Assembly: GCF_900198605.1 (NCBI RefSeq)
Contig: NZ_FZPJ01000034.1
Coordinates: forward strand, 1-53,505
Source: Helicobacter mesocricetorum
Lineage (GTDB): Bacteria > Campylobacterota > Campylobacteria > Campylobacterales > Helicobacteraceae
DNA length: 53,505 nt
Direction of reading: 5' to 3'
A program made the translations under genes and the position numbers. How positions within the stretch are numbered: the first letter of the stretch is position 1; the number at the start of each line of letters is the position of its first letter. The notes beneath the pieces are model-generated. The model made no database searches, was not told where the DNA came from, and saw only the letters and a list, made by a program, of their open reading frames with translations. Positions 9,108 to 18,512 of this stretch are shown here, piece by piece.

Positions 9108-11057
9108 ATGTCCCAACATCTAAACCCAAGATTTGAAAAAAACTTGAAAGCCCTTCATCAAAAAAATCCCCTCTTAGCAGCTCAACTTAAAATCTTAGAG
9201 CCTAATAAAAAATATGAGGTTTATATCGGTAAAGATCCTCTTAATATCAATATTTACGATAAAGAAAATAAAATTGCTATTTTTCATAAAGAACCCTTGG
9301 TAGAAACTCAAGAAAAAATGCAAGAGTTTGAATCCTTTAAACTTTATCCTTTTTTGTATTTTTTTGGTATTGGAAATGGTGTCTTTTTTAAACTTTTACT
9401 TCACGAGAAAAATATTGAAAAAATTTTTGTTTTTGAACCCGAGTTAGAAATCCTTTATATTGCACTCAATTTTGCAGATTTTGAAGAAGAGATTCTTAGT
9501 GAGCGATTAATGCTTTTTTGGACAAAAACAAGCAATTTTGGGGCTTTAGATCAATATTTAGTCAAAGATGGGCAATGGATTTATTCTAAAATTTATAACT
9601 TGCATATTTTTAATAATTACTATGGAAGATATTCTCAAGAATGCCTTGATATGAATGCCATTATCACAAGAAGCTTTGAACATCATGTGATTTCCGTAGG
9701 GAATGATTCAACAGATGCCCTTATTGGATTAAATCATCATATTTTAAATCTCCCAGAGCTTATTACCACACCTTCTTTTAAAGAGCTACTTCATAATATT
9801 AAAAACACCAATACTGCTGTCATTGTTTCAACAGGACCTTCACTTTATAAACAACTACCGCTTTTAAAAGAATATGCCCCCTATCTTACTATTATAAGCG
9901 TTGATGCTTCTTATCCAATTTTAACCAAATACGGAATCAAGCCTGATGTTGTAACAACCCTAGAGAGAGTAGAACTAACTGCAGATTTTTATCTTAAAAC
10001 ACCATCACAATATCAAAAAGATGTTATTTTTGCTATTACAAGTATCGTAGATAGTGCTACTACAAATGCTATTACACGAGGGATTAAAACTTATAGTATG
10101 CGCCCATTTGGTTATACCCGCTTCTTTGATTTAAAAGAATATGGCTATGCAGGCATTGGTATGAGTGCGGCAAATATGGCTTATGAAATTGTTGTATTAG
10201 CACGATTTGAACATTGCATTTTTATAGGACAAGATTTATCTTTCTCTCCTGAAGGCAAAACACATTCAAAAGATTCACTTTTTGGCGAGAAAGAAGAGCA
10301 ATACCTACAAAAAGAAAATATTTCAGAAAAACTTCTTATCCCAGCTTATGGAGGAAATGGCTATGTAGAGACTACTCCTGTTTGGAAAATGTTTTTAAAC
10401 TTCTTTGAAAAAGATATTGCAGAAACTCCCTATGAGCTAGAAATCATCAATGCAACAGAGGGGGGAGCTAGAATCCAAGGAACTAAAGAAATGCCATTTA
10501 AAGAAGCATTAAAATCTCTCTCTAAGAAAAAGAAAAAACCAATTTCTTTAAAACCCCCAACAAAGCAGCAAATCAAAGACAATGAAAAACTCATTAAAGC
10601 CAAAATCAAAGAATTTTTAGATTATGGCTACAAAAAGAAAAAAGATGTTGAAAAGCTCTTTTTAAAAGTGGTTAAAATGACTGAAGAACTAGAAAGGTTA
10701 AACAAAGAAAATAAATTAGAAAAAATCAATTTTAAAAAAATGGATAAACTCTTAGAAGAGATTGATGATATAAAGAATCTTTTTTTAGAAGATAAGTTTA
10801 TTAAAATATTCTCCGATGCGGTGCAATCTTACATTGTGCATCAAGAATTAGAATTTGCAAAAATTGCCACGCGTCCAATGAGGACTATTATTGATAAACA
10901 AGTCAAACAAATTGATTGGATTTATGCGCATAAATTCTGGCTTTTCTCACTCGCAGGAGGAATGGACGCCACCTTAGAAGTTACCAAAAAATCTGCTCAA
11001 ACTTGGATGAAACTTCCCGCAAAATATCAAGATTGCAAACAAGATTCCACTTCCTAA
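9108..11057 (+). CDS. maf: Maf-type flagellin glycosyltransferase (motility accessory factor)
   Basis: Belongs to the Maf/DUF115 family, which transfers nonulosonic acids such as pseudaminic or legionaminic acid onto serine and threonine of flagellin in the cytoplasm before export. The N-terminal part contains LYPFLYFFGIGNGVFFKLLL. The central MptE-like domain begins near residue 235 with AVIVSTGPSLYKQLPLLKEY and continues through SVDASYPILTKYGIKPDVVTTLE and FIGQDLSFSPEGKTHS. A lysine-rich helical segment follows (about 460-590). Its 649 aa are normal for Maf. Ribosome site AAAGGA lies before the ATG. The position right after flaB, with only a terminator between, supports flagellin as the acceptor. 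Confidence 0.9.
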   Translation: MSQHLNPRFEKNLKALHQKNPLLAAQLKILEPNKKYEVYIGKDPLNINIYDKENKIAIFHKEPLVETQEKMQEFESFKLYPFLYFFGIGNGVFFKLLLHEKNIEKIFVFEPELEILYIALNFADFEEEILSERLMLFWTKTSNFGALDQYLVKDGQWIYSKIYNLHIFNNYYGRYSQECLDMNAIITRSFEHHVISVGNDSTDALIGLNHHILNLPELITTPSFKELLHNIKNTNTAVIVSTGPSLYKQLPLLKEYAPYLTIISVDASYPILTKYGIKPDVVTTLERVELTADFYLKTPSQYQKDVIFAITSIVDSATTNAITRGIKTYSMRPFGYTRFFDLKEYGYAGIGMSAANMAYEIVVLARFEHCIFIGQDLSFSPEGKTHSKDSLFGEKEEQYLQKENISEKLLIPAYGGNGYVETTPVWKMFLNFFEKDIAETPYELEIINATEGGARIQGTKEMPFKEALKSLSKKKKKPISLKPPTKQQIKDNEKLIKAKIKEFLDYGYKKKKDVEKLFLKVVKMTEELERLNKENKLEKINFKKMDKLLEEIDDIKNLFLEDKFIKIFSDAVQSYIVHQELEFAKIATRPMRTIIDKQVKQIDWIYAHKFWLFSLAGGMDATLEVTKKSAQTWMKLPAKYQDCKQDSTS

Positions 11058-11072
11058 TCCTAAAAGGGTGGA

Positions 11073-11996
11073 TTAAATCTTGCCATATACTCTAGCTATC
11101 ACAGCACCTTCCCTTAAACCCTCATCAATTACTAGCACTTCCATAAATCCTAAAACCTCCATAAAAGATAAGAATAATAAAATCCCAAAAGGCACAACAT
11201 CAGCCTTAAAAATGCCCCACAAAGATTCCCTTTGTTCTTTGGGGAGCAATAGAAACTTTCGTAATTCTTCCTCAAAATCACTCCTTTGAAGCTCCATTGC
11301 AAAAATCTTTTTGCTATCATAAGTTTTCAACCCAAGCTTCATCGCACAAACACTCGTAGGCGTTCCACTATTGGCGACTAAAAACTTAGCCACTCTGCCT
11401 TCTTTAGCATTTTGCTTAATAAAGTCTCCAATAGGTTCTATAATCTTTTGCTTATGAGCTAGAAAATTCTCCATAGTCTCATACCTCTCTTTGACGCTTA
11501 CAATCCCTATGGCAAAACTTTTTGCAAAAATACCTTTGTTGGTGCAGAAAATAAACTCACTGCTTGCTCCGCCCATATCAATTAGCAAAAAACAATCTTG
11601 CTTATATTTCAAAGATTTTTGCGATAATTCTAAAATCGCCCTTTGGGGTGCTAAAGAAGTAATAAAAGATTCCTCCTCCCCAGAAATCACTTCAAAGGTA
11701 ATATGAGTAACTTTCTTAATGGAATCTAAAATAAAATCTCTATTTTTAGCCTCTCTTAATGCTTGTGTGCTAAGGGCTATTACCTCATCATCTTGAGAAA
11801 TTTTTAAAACTTCTTTTGCTCTTTTTAAAGCTTTAATAATACGGCTTAATGCCGCTTCCCCTATAATCTTATTCTTCTCTAAGCCCTCTGCTGTCCGTAT
11901 CGTCTCTTCGTATTCCCCTAATACTTGAAATTCTTCATTCATCCGCACACATCGCAAAGAATTGCTCCCTAAATCTATCCCGATATATTCTTTCAT
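11073..11996 (-). CDS. ppx: Ppx/GppA family phosphatase (exopolyphosphatase/pppGpp hydrolase)
   Basis: ASKHA-fold phosphatase acting on polyphosphate chains and/or pppGpp. The start YIGIDLGSNSLRCVRM is the family's phosphate-1 loop. LLIDMGGASSEFIF near residue 140 is the second phosphate loop, and VANSGTPTSVCAMKLGL follows. At 307 aa it is a one-module version without the C-terminal HD domain of longer Ppx proteins, as usual in Campylobacterota. It starts four bases from the end of the histidine kinase gene upstream, so the three minus-strand genes probably share a transcript. Which substrate dominates cannot be decided from sequence. Confidence 0.88.
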   Translation of the reverse strand: MKEYIGIDLGSNSLRCVRMNEEFQVLGEYEETIRTAEGLEKNKIIGEAALSRIIKALKRAKEVLKISQDDEVIALSTQALREAKNRDFILDSIKKVTHITFEVISGEEESFITSLAPQRAILELSQKSLKYKQDCFLLIDMGGASSEFIFCTNKGIFAKSFAIGIVSVKERYETMENFLAHKQKIIEPIGDFIKQNAKEGRVAKFLVANSGTPTSVCAMKLGLKTYDSKKIFAMELQRSDFEEELRKFLLLPKEQRESLWGIFKADVVPFGILLFLSFMEVLGFMEVLVIDEGLREGAVIARVYGKI

Positions 11997-12000
11997 AGTC

Positions 12001-13242
12001 TTACTTGTGTATCAAAAAATAAAAAATATGCTTATGGTCTTGATATTCATACATAAGTTGCATATTATGCAACTCCAAAATTCCTCTAACAATACTAAGA
12101 CCAAGCCCATAACCTGCTATTAATTCGTGATTTTTATCCCTATAAAAAGGCTCAAAATATTCTTGCATATCCTTTTGTAACCTCTCCCCTTGATTGCTAA
12201 CTGCTAAAACAAATCCTCCCTCACTCTCTTTAGCGATAATTCCAATCTTGCCCCCGCTTCTATATTTTTTAGCATTTTCAATAAGATTCCTTAAGGCAAT
12301 TGCTAAAAAATCCAAATCTCCATAAATTTTAAAATTTTTAGAAATCTCCAAATTTAAATCTTCTTCTTGTAAAAACGAAGTCTCTAACGCTCTTAAAATT
12401 AAAGTTTCTACAAAAAAATCTTTTTTATCTAGCAAATCTCTACCTTCTTGAATTCTCTCAAAAGTCAATATTTGGCTTGTGAGATTATCAAGATTCCTAA
12501 TACATTTAGAAACAATAGGTTTTTGGGTATTTGGAGGCATTAACTCCAAAGCTAATTTTGCTTTTGATAGCGGTGTTTTTAACTCATGCCCAATATTACG
12601 CAAAATAAACTCTCTTGTAGTAAGAAGCTTTGAAATCTTTGTCGTCATAGCATTAAAGCTCTTTGCTAAGAGTGCTAATTGTGGTTCTTTTGGAATGGGG
12701 ATCTTAATATTGTAATTCCCTTTTGTAAATTCTTCCAAAGAAAAGCGCAAAATCTTCATAGGATGCAAAATAGCCAAAATTATGGCAAAAGTAAGAATTA
12801 AAACAAAAAAATCCAAAAATATCCACAAATTCGCATCATTGCTAATAAACTCTTTAGAAAAATCCTTCTGTGCGATATAAGTATCCCCTGAATACTCTAA
12901 CATAAAGCCATAATTTTCTTGAAATCTAAAAATCTTTATTAAAGTCAAATCATTGCCATACCCATAAACAATATGGGCATCAGCTTCCATCTTCTCCACC
13001 CTTGAAAATCCATAATACTTTACAAAGGATTCTACAAGCGTTTTATTGCCATTAATGAATTCAATCATTGATTGTTGGGCTAAAAGGGCAACTTGGGTAA
13101 TAATGCTTTCTTCATTTTGCTTTAAACTTGCGACACTAGAATAATAAGCAATCATAGCATTTAAAACCATAGAAATAAGAAATAAGCTATAAATCTGCAC
13201 AAACAATGAAGGCATAAATTTAGAGGTTATTTTCATTTTCAC
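12001..13242 (-). CDS. Membrane sensor histidine kinase (two-component system)
   Basis: A 413-aa inner-membrane sensor. TM1 is about residues 12-35, a periplasmic loop of roughly 100 residues follows, and TM2 is about 140-160. A HAMP-like linker leads to the dimerisation helix with phospho-acceptor His219 in NIGHELKTPL. The ATPase domain has the N box IALRNLIENAKKY and a G box around GYGLGLSIVRGIL. Its ATG overlaps the stop of the response regulator gene by four bases, so the two form one system. It resembles the ArsS/CprS-type sensors of Campylobacterota, but the signal cannot be named from the periplasmic loop. Confidence 0.9.
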   Translation of the reverse strand: MKMKITSKFMPSLFVQIYSLFLISMVLNAMIAYYSSVASLKQNEESIITQVALLAQQSMIEFINGNKTLVESFVKYYGFSRVEKMEADAHIVYGYGNDLTLIKIFRFQENYGFMLEYSGDTYIAQKDFSKEFISNDANLWIFLDFFVLILTFAIILAILHPMKILRFSLEEFTKGNYNIKIPIPKEPQLALLAKSFNAMTTKISKLLTTREFILRNIGHELKTPLSKAKLALELMPPNTQKPIVSKCIRNLDNLTSQILTFERIQEGRDLLDKKDFFVETLILRALETSFLQEEDLNLEISKNFKIYGDLDFLAIALRNLIENAKKYRSGGKIGIIAKESEGGFVLAVSNQGERLQKDMQEYFEPFYRDKNHELIAGYGLGLSIVRGILELHNMQLMYEYQDHKHIFYFLIHK

Positions 13243-13907
13243 TCACAAAACTTATACCCAATCCCCCAAACAGATTGGATATATTTTGGATGTTTGGCAT
13301 CATCTCCTAGTTTTGAGCGCAAATTTCTAATATGTGTATCAATACTCCGCAAAGAAGAATTACTATCAATGCTTGAAATGGCTTGCGCTAGAGATTCTCT
13401 GGAATAAGGCTTCCCTTTATGGGTAAGCAAAAGGCTTAAAATTTCAAATTCTGCTGGAGTTAAATCCAATAAATAACCCTGCAAACTAACCTTGTGCTTC
13501 ATTGTATCTAATTCTAAATCCTTATAAATAATCACAGCATTTGTAGAATAACGTTTTAAAAGCGCATTAATCCGAACAATTAGCTCTAAGGGTTCATAAG
13601 ATTTTGCCAAATAATCATCAGCTCCACATTCAAAACCTAACACCTTACTGCTAATATCCCCTCTAGCAGAAGACATAATAATAGGCAAATCATTGATTTT
13701 GCGTATTTTTTTACAAAGCTCTAAGCCATCCATTTCAGGCAACATAATATCTAACACAGCTAAATGAAACTTCTCTTTATTCTCTAACATCTCCAAAGCT
13801 TTATTGGGACTATCCGTAGCTACCACCTCCATACCGCTTTGTTTGAGATATCCTATGAGTAATCTTTGCATTTCTAAATCATCTTCTACTAATAAGATTC
13901 TATACAT
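13239..13907 (-). CDS. OmpR-family response regulator
   Basis: The receiver domain (1-120) carries the acidic pair EDD (8-10), phospho-acceptor Asp53 in AVLDIMLPEMDG, and the lysine of DDYLAKSYEP. The OmpR/PhoB winged-helix DNA-binding domain (about 128-222) has LTPAEFEILSLLLTHKG and ends SVWGIGYKFCE. It is the first gene of a regulator-kinase-phosphatase run. It is most like the ArsR, CprR and RacR group of Campylobacterota regulators, but I cannot assign one symbol with certainty. Confidence 0.92.
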   Translation of the reverse strand: MYRILLVEDDLEMQRLLIGYLKQSGMEVVATDSPNKALEMLENKEKFHLAVLDIMLPEMDGLELCKKIRKINDLPIIMSSARGDISSKVLGFECGADDYLAKSYEPLELIVRINALLKRYSTNAVIIYKDLELDTMKHKVSLQGYLLDLTPAEFEILSLLLTHKGKPYSRESLAQAISSIDSNSSLRSIDTHIRNLRSKLGDDAKHPKYIQSVWGIGYKFCE

Positions 13908-14068
13908 TAATCCCCTCTATACATTCTCACTAAAGTCTTCATAAAAGCATTAAAAGACTAGCAAGTTTCTTAGAATTTTAACATTACATTTTAAAAAAAT
14001 GAAGTCCTTATTTTAAGAATCCATAAACTCTAATTTTTCCCAAAACTAAAATAATTTGTAATTTTCTT

Positions 14069-14079
14069 TATGGTAAAAT
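14069..14079 (+). promoter_or_regulatory. Probable -10 region for gltX2
   Basis: TATGGTAAAAT resembles a -10 box (TAAAAT) preceded by the T-rich stretch typical of Campylobacterota sigma70 promoters. It lies about 40 bases before the gltX2 ATG. The rest of the 213-base gap (13908-14120) is AT-rich and shows nothing else distinct. Confidence 0.4.
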
Positions 14080-14120
14080 CCCAACCTAATTAAAGTCTAT
14101 ACCATCAATAAAGGTCTTCT

Positions 14121-15440
14121 ATGCTTCGATTTGCACCAAGCCCAACAGGTGATATGCACATAGGAAATTTACGCGTAGCAATTTTTAATTACATCTTAGC
14201 ACAGCAAAAAAACGAAAAATTTCTCTTAAGGATTGAAGATACAGATACAGCAAGAAATATCAAAGATAAAGATAAAGATATTATGTTCTTACTTACACTC
14301 TTTGGGATTAAATGGGATACCCTCATCTATCAAAGCCATAATTTTCAGCATCATCGACAATTAGCAGAATACCTAATCGCACAAGGCAAAGCCTTTTATT
14401 GTTACTGCACCAAAGATTTCTTAGAACAAAAGCGTCAAGAAGCTAAAGATAAACACCAAGCTTTTCGTTATGATGATAATTGGGCTACACTCCATAAAGA
14501 AAGCAATAATCATCCAGTTGTTCGACTAAAAAGCCCCAAAAAAACCCTGCGCTTTCAAGACATTATTAAAGGAGAGATAGAATTTGCAGGGGAAGAGATT
14601 GATAGCTTTGTTATCTTAAAAGAAGATTTAACCCCCACTTACAACTTTGCTTGTGCAGCAGATGATATACTCTATGATGTAGATTATATTATACGAGGGG
14701 AGGATCATGTTAGCAATACCCCCAAACAAATATTAATCCATCAATACCTCAATTATTCTAAAAATATCGCTTTTGCGCATTTGCCTATTTTGCTAAACAA
14801 TCAAGGCAAAAAGATGAGCAAACGCGATGATGCCTCTAGTGTGCAATGGCTACTTGATGAGGGATTCCTACCACAAGCTATTGCTAATTATTTAATTTTA
14901 ATAGGCAATAAAACACCACAAGAAGTATTTACCCTAAAAGAATCCATTGCTTGGTTTGATATTTCCAAAGTAGCCAAAGCTCCAGCAAAATTTGATTTAG
15001 ACAAATTAAGATTTTTAAACCGCGAACACTTTAAACGAATGAATGAACAGGATTTAGCTTTGCTTTTAGGCTATAAGGATATAAGTATTGGAGCCTTAGC
15101 AAAACTTTATTTACAAGAATCTAGCACACTCAATGAATTGCGTCAAAAAATTGATAAAATCTTTGTTAAAAAATCACTACTTTTAAAAACAGAAAATCCA
15201 GAATTCCAAAAAGAAATTCTTGACTTACAAAATATTCTTCTAGCAATGCTAGAGACTATGGATAAACAACACATTTCTTATGAAGACTTTAAAAATGAAG
15301 CCATAAAACATTCTAATCTTAAGGGTAAGCATTTTTTTAAACCTCTAAGGTTTTTATTAACAGGTGCTAGCAATGGTCCAGAACTTAGTGATTTATTCCC
15401 AATTTTAAGATTTTTTTTACAAGATATTTTAAGGAGGTAA
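14121..15440 (+). CDS. gltX: Glutamyl-tRNA synthetase 2 (tRNA-Gln-charging GltX2)
   Basis: Class I aminoacyl-tRNA synthetase with HIGH-type motif HIGN in FAPSPTGDMHIGN and KMSKR in GKKMSKRDDASS. At 439 aa, with a start (MLRFAPSPTGDMHIGNLR) essentially that of H. pylori GltX2, it matches the paralogue known to charge tRNA-Gln with glutamate; GatCAB then amidates it. The genuine GltX1, about 463 aa, should lie elsewhere. The stop overlaps the ribosome site (AAGGAGG) of the YggT gene, which begins one base later. The gltX2-yggT-slt order is the same as I recall in H. pylori. Confidence 0.93.
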   Translation: MLRFAPSPTGDMHIGNLRVAIFNYILAQQKNEKFLLRIEDTDTARNIKDKDKDIMFLLTLFGIKWDTLIYQSHNFQHHRQLAEYLIAQGKAFYCYCTKDFLEQKRQEAKDKHQAFRYDDNWATLHKESNNHPVVRLKSPKKTLRFQDIIKGEIEFAGEEIDSFVILKEDLTPTYNFACAADDILYDVDYIIRGEDHVSNTPKQILIHQYLNYSKNIAFAHLPILLNNQGKKMSKRDDASSVQWLLDEGFLPQAIANYLILIGNKTPQEVFTLKESIAWFDISKVAKAPAKFDLDKLRFLNREHFKRMNEQDLALLLGYKDISIGALAKLYLQESSTLNELRQKIDKIFVKKSLLLKTENPEFQKEILDLQNILLAMLETMDKQHISYEDFKNEAIKHSNLKGKHFFKPLRFLLTGASNGPELSDLFPILRFFLQDILRR

Positions 15441-15441
15441 G

Positions 15442-15735
15442 ATGGTCTTAGGAACTTTTATTGAAGCAGTGGCACAAATTTTAAGTATGATAATAAATTT
15501 TTACATTTGGATTGTCATTATTGCAGCTATTATTTCTTGGGTAAGACCTGATCCTTATAACCCCATTGTGCAAATTCTCTACAAACTAACAGAGCCACTT
15601 TATGCAAAAATTCGCTCTTTTATCCCAACCATTATCGGGGGGATAGATTTAACACCATTTATTATCATAATAGCTTTACATTTTATTAACGCTTTTTTTG
15701 TCAAATTACTTTTTAATCTAGCAAGAAGCCTCTAA
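15442..15735 (+). CDS. YggT family integral membrane protein
   Basis: A 97-aa protein with two hydrophobic helices (about 8-28 and 70-92) and the family signature IISWVRPDPYNPIVQILYKLTEPLYAKIR between them. YggT proteins are linked to osmotic adaptation and to cell-envelope or division functions, but their biochemistry is unsettled. Strong ribosome site AAGGAGG at the end of gltX2; slt follows ten bases later. Confidence 0.88.
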   Translation: MVLGTFIEAVAQILSMIINFYIWIVIIAAIISWVRPDPYNPIVQILYKLTEPLYAKIRSFIPTIIGGIDLTPFIIIIALHFINAFFVKLLFNLARSL

Positions 15736-15745
15736 AGGAATACTA

Positions 15746-17359
15746 ATGAAAAAACTCTTTCTTCTTTGCCCTTTCTTTTTTATTTTCACCTATGCTAACA
15801 CCATTACTTTAGATTATCTAAAAAAACAGCCCAATGGAATCTCTCGTGATTTCTATATTTGGCTTTATTTGCAACAAAATATTACCCCCAAAGAAGCCTT
15901 TGAAGCCTATCAACTCGCCAATAGAAAAAACCAGCAACTCTTTGGGCTTTATTACAAAAAAGGAGACAACAAAACACTCTCCCGCAAAACACATTGCGAA
16001 CAGATGAATTTACAAACACTTCTTAAGCAAGATTCCCAATGTATTGCGTATGCGCTTACACTCAAAAAAGCAGAATCCCTTGATAAACAAAGCCTACTAA
16101 ATTTAGCAAAAAAATTATCTACTACACACTCTGCCCTATCTAAAAATATAGAGATTCTTTCCTCTAACAACCCTTTTAATCGCCTCATTAAAACAAATGC
16201 CAACGATTTTGCAGATTTCTACCTTAAAGTTAGTTCAAACTATCGCCATAAGCTCAATCGACCCATTCCTGTAAATATCTTAAAGGATTATCTCAAAACA
16301 CAAAGCGCACTTTTTCAAAAAGCCTTAAGGCATAGTATTTTAAACCCTACTATGCAAAGATTCAACAAATCTCTTATTCATATCAATCCACAAGAAGTTC
16401 TCCCCTACATTGACGCAGAAGCTGCTTTTTACTTAGGATTAAATGCTGCAAAATACAATAAATATCAAGAAGCCTTAGCATTTTTTAATCACTCTGCACA
16501 AAAGGCAAAATATGCGTTTTATAAAAATCGCGGAATTTTTTGGGCTTATCTTATTAGTCAAGATACGAAATATTTACAAGCATTAACACAATCTAAAACC
16601 TTGGATATTTATTCCCTTGCAAGCTTAGAGCTTACCAATGCTAAAGCGCAATTTACGATTGTCCGTGATATAGATACCAATAATGCCCCCGCACAATGGA
16701 ATATACACAATCCTTTTGAGTGGCAAAGAATTAGAGATTCTTATAAAACCTCACAAGATAAAACGAAACTTTTAGAAAAAGTAAATTACACCAACACAAA
16801 GGCTCATTATACCTTGCTAAATAGGCAACAAGAGATAGAATATTTCTTGATGCCCTATAAAGAAGTCTTCTCGGCTTTTTCTCACGATAAACAAGCACTT
16901 CTATACGCATTAGGAAGACAGGAGAGCCTATTTATCCCTACTGCTATTTCAACTTCCTATGCTCTAGGTCTTATGCAGCTTATGCCTTTTAATGTAACAA
17001 CTATTGCCAAAGAATTAGGAGAAAGCGATAAAATTGGCTATCTTGATATGTTTGATCCAGCCATTAATGTTCCCTATGCAGAATACTTCACACGACCCTT
17101 AGTGCGCGAATTTAAACATCCACTCTTTGTCTCTTATGCCTATAATGGAGGACCGGGATTTACCCGTAGGCTCTTGGAGAAAAACTATCTTTTTAAGAAA
17201 AATAATCCTCTTGATCCTTGGTATAGTATGGAGATGATTCCTTATGAAGAAACAAGAACTTATGGAAAAAAAGTCTTAGCAAATTATGTGATTTACCAAC
17301 AAGGCTTTGGTAATGATGTAAAATTGCTTGACTTATTGCATAAAACCCTCATTTATTAA
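15746..17359 (+). CDS. slt: Soluble lytic murein transglycosylase (Slt)
   Basis: Cleaves the glycan strand of peptidoglycan between MurNAc and GlcNAc, forming 1,6-anhydro ends. Signal peptide 1-17 (KKLFLLCPFFFIFTYA). A long alpha-helical superhelix region (about 20-370) is followed by the catalytic SLT domain: GRQESLFIPTAIS has the catalytic Glu, then YALGLMQLMPFNVTT and SYAYNGGPGFTRRLL. 537 aa is normal. Its stop codon overlaps that of the convergent comF gene (17356-17359). In Campylobacterota such enzymes serve cell-wall turnover and flagellar function. Confidence 0.92.
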   Translation: MKKLFLLCPFFFIFTYANTITLDYLKKQPNGISRDFYIWLYLQQNITPKEAFEAYQLANRKNQQLFGLYYKKGDNKTLSRKTHCEQMNLQTLLKQDSQCIAYALTLKKAESLDKQSLLNLAKKLSTTHSALSKNIEILSSNNPFNRLIKTNANDFADFYLKVSSNYRHKLNRPIPVNILKDYLKTQSALFQKALRHSILNPTMQRFNKSLIHINPQEVLPYIDAEAAFYLGLNAAKYNKYQEALAFFNHSAQKAKYAFYKNRGIFWAYLISQDTKYLQALTQSKTLDIYSLASLELTNAKAQFTIVRDIDTNNAPAQWNIHNPFEWQRIRDSYKTSQDKTKLLEKVNYTNTKAHYTLLNRQQEIEYFLMPYKEVFSAFSHDKQALLYALGRQESLFIPTAISTSYALGLMQLMPFNVTTIAKELGESDKIGYLDMFDPAINVPYAEYFTRPLVREFKHPLFVSYAYNGGPGFTRRLLEKNYLFKKNNPLDPWYSMEMIPYEETRTYGKKVLANYVIYQQGFGNDVKLLDLLHKTLIY

Positions 17360-17931
17360 GTGTCAGCATCACTTAAAACAAGTGCCATTAATACCTTGCC
17401 CCCAGCATATTCTATGCTTCTTTTTGCCTCTTGGAGTGTCAATCCTGTGGTAATAATATCATCAATTAAAATAATTTCCTTGCCCTCAACATTTCTTTGC
17501 AAAATAAAGTTTCTTGGATTATTCTGACGAAACTTTAAATCTTTTCCTGCATAAGACACATTATTACGCGCAAGAAGTGTATGAAAAAGTGGTTTTATCC
17601 CCAACTTTTTTAAATGCTTTAAAAAAATCGCATTGTGCGCATACCCCCTAAAACCTACTTTATCATCAATACCTATTCCATAAGCATTCAAAGGTATTTT
17701 TAAAGAATCCTGTAAATAAACAATCGCCTTATAGCATAAAATCTCATAGATTCTATGCCCTATAAGATGGTATTTTGCTTGTAGTAAATACTGAATATGG
17801 GAATATTCATAAAAACTATAAACCCTAAAATCAGAAGGAAGCTGACGCAATTTTGGAGAGATATTAATTCCATCACAACAAAGCGAACAAAAAACACCAA
17901 AACACCATTTACCACAGAGCAGACACCGCAT
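17356..17931 (-). CDS. comF: ComF-family phosphoribosyltransferase-like protein
   Basis: The N-terminal zinc-finger-like cysteines (CLLCGKWCFGVFCSLCC) and a C-terminal phosphoribosyltransferase fold with the PRPP loop EIILIDDIITTGLTL identify ComFC, a cytoplasmic protein needed for natural transformation (ssDNA handling) in H. pylori and others. 191 aa is the normal length. It is the last of the eight-gene minus-strand run; its ATG shares one base with the tmk stop. The comF-tmk-coaD order is as I recall for HP1473-HP1475. Confidence 0.9.
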   Translation of the reverse strand: MRCLLCGKWCFGVFCSLCCDGINISPKLRQLPSDFRVYSFYEYSHIQYLLQAKYHLIGHRIYEILCYKAIVYLQDSLKIPLNAYGIGIDDKVGFRGYAHNAIFLKHLKKLGIKPLFHTLLARNNVSYAGKDLKFRQNNPRNFILQRNVEGKEIILIDDIITTGLTLQEAKRSIEYAGGKVLMALVLSDADT

Positions 17932-18512
17932 TATTGCTCAATAAAAGCGATAATTTTTTGTGTAATTTCCTCTCTTGGCAACGCACCATCTAAAGTCAAA
18001 GCTTGCAGAGATAAATGCAGAGATAAGTCTTTAATGATACTTTGGAATCTTTTTTGGGATTCTAAGAGATGGTTTAAGCCTCTTAATTCTATCTTGTCAT
18101 TCTCTTTATGATTTAAACGTCTTTTTAATTCCTCTTCTTGCAATTCTAAAAAAATCACTTTATTGGGTAAAACCCCCTGTGTTGCAAAAAGATTAAAAGT
18201 CTTTAAAATCTCTAAATCAAAGTCCTTAGCATAAGCCATACCGGAGATAAGACTCCTATCTGATATGATAAGTTTATGAAGATTGGGTTTTATAACTTTT
18301 GCAATAAGCTCTGCTCTATCGGCTAAAAAAAGCAACATTTCCGTCCTACTATCTAAGATAATAGAATCTTCTAATAAAATATCCCTAAGCTTCCTTCCAA
18401 GCTCTGTCCCTCCGGGTTCAAATGTAAAAATTGCCTCTTTAAAAACATTTTTTAAAGCTTGTAATTGTGTGCTTTTACCACTTGTATCAATCCCTTCTAA
18501 GGCAATATACAT
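17931..18512 (-). CDS. tmk: dTMP kinase
   Basis: Phosphorylates dTMP to dTDP with ATP. Walker A region ALEGIDTSGKSTQ (P-loop GIDTSGKS), the DR motif in IISDRSLISGMAY, and the lid FLELQEEELKRRLNHK are all visible. 193 aa. Its start overlaps the 3' end of coaD by 16 bases, indicating coupled translation. Essential in DNA precursor synthesis. Confidence 0.95.
   Translation of the reverse strand: MYIALEGIDTSGKSTQLQALKNVFKEAIFTFEPGGTELGRKLRDILLEDSIILDSRTEMLLFLADRAELIAKVIKPNLHKLIISDRSLISGMAYAKDFDLEILKTFNLFATQGVLPNKVIFLELQEEELKRRLNHKENDKIELRGLNHLLESQKRFQSIIKDLSLHLSLQALTLDGALPREEITQKIIAFIEQ

Noticed and set aside
11055-11075. TAATCC/GGATTA inverted repeat between maf and ppx as a bidirectional terminator
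   Set aside because: Only six AT-rich pairs, a nine-base loop and no T run; not convincing.
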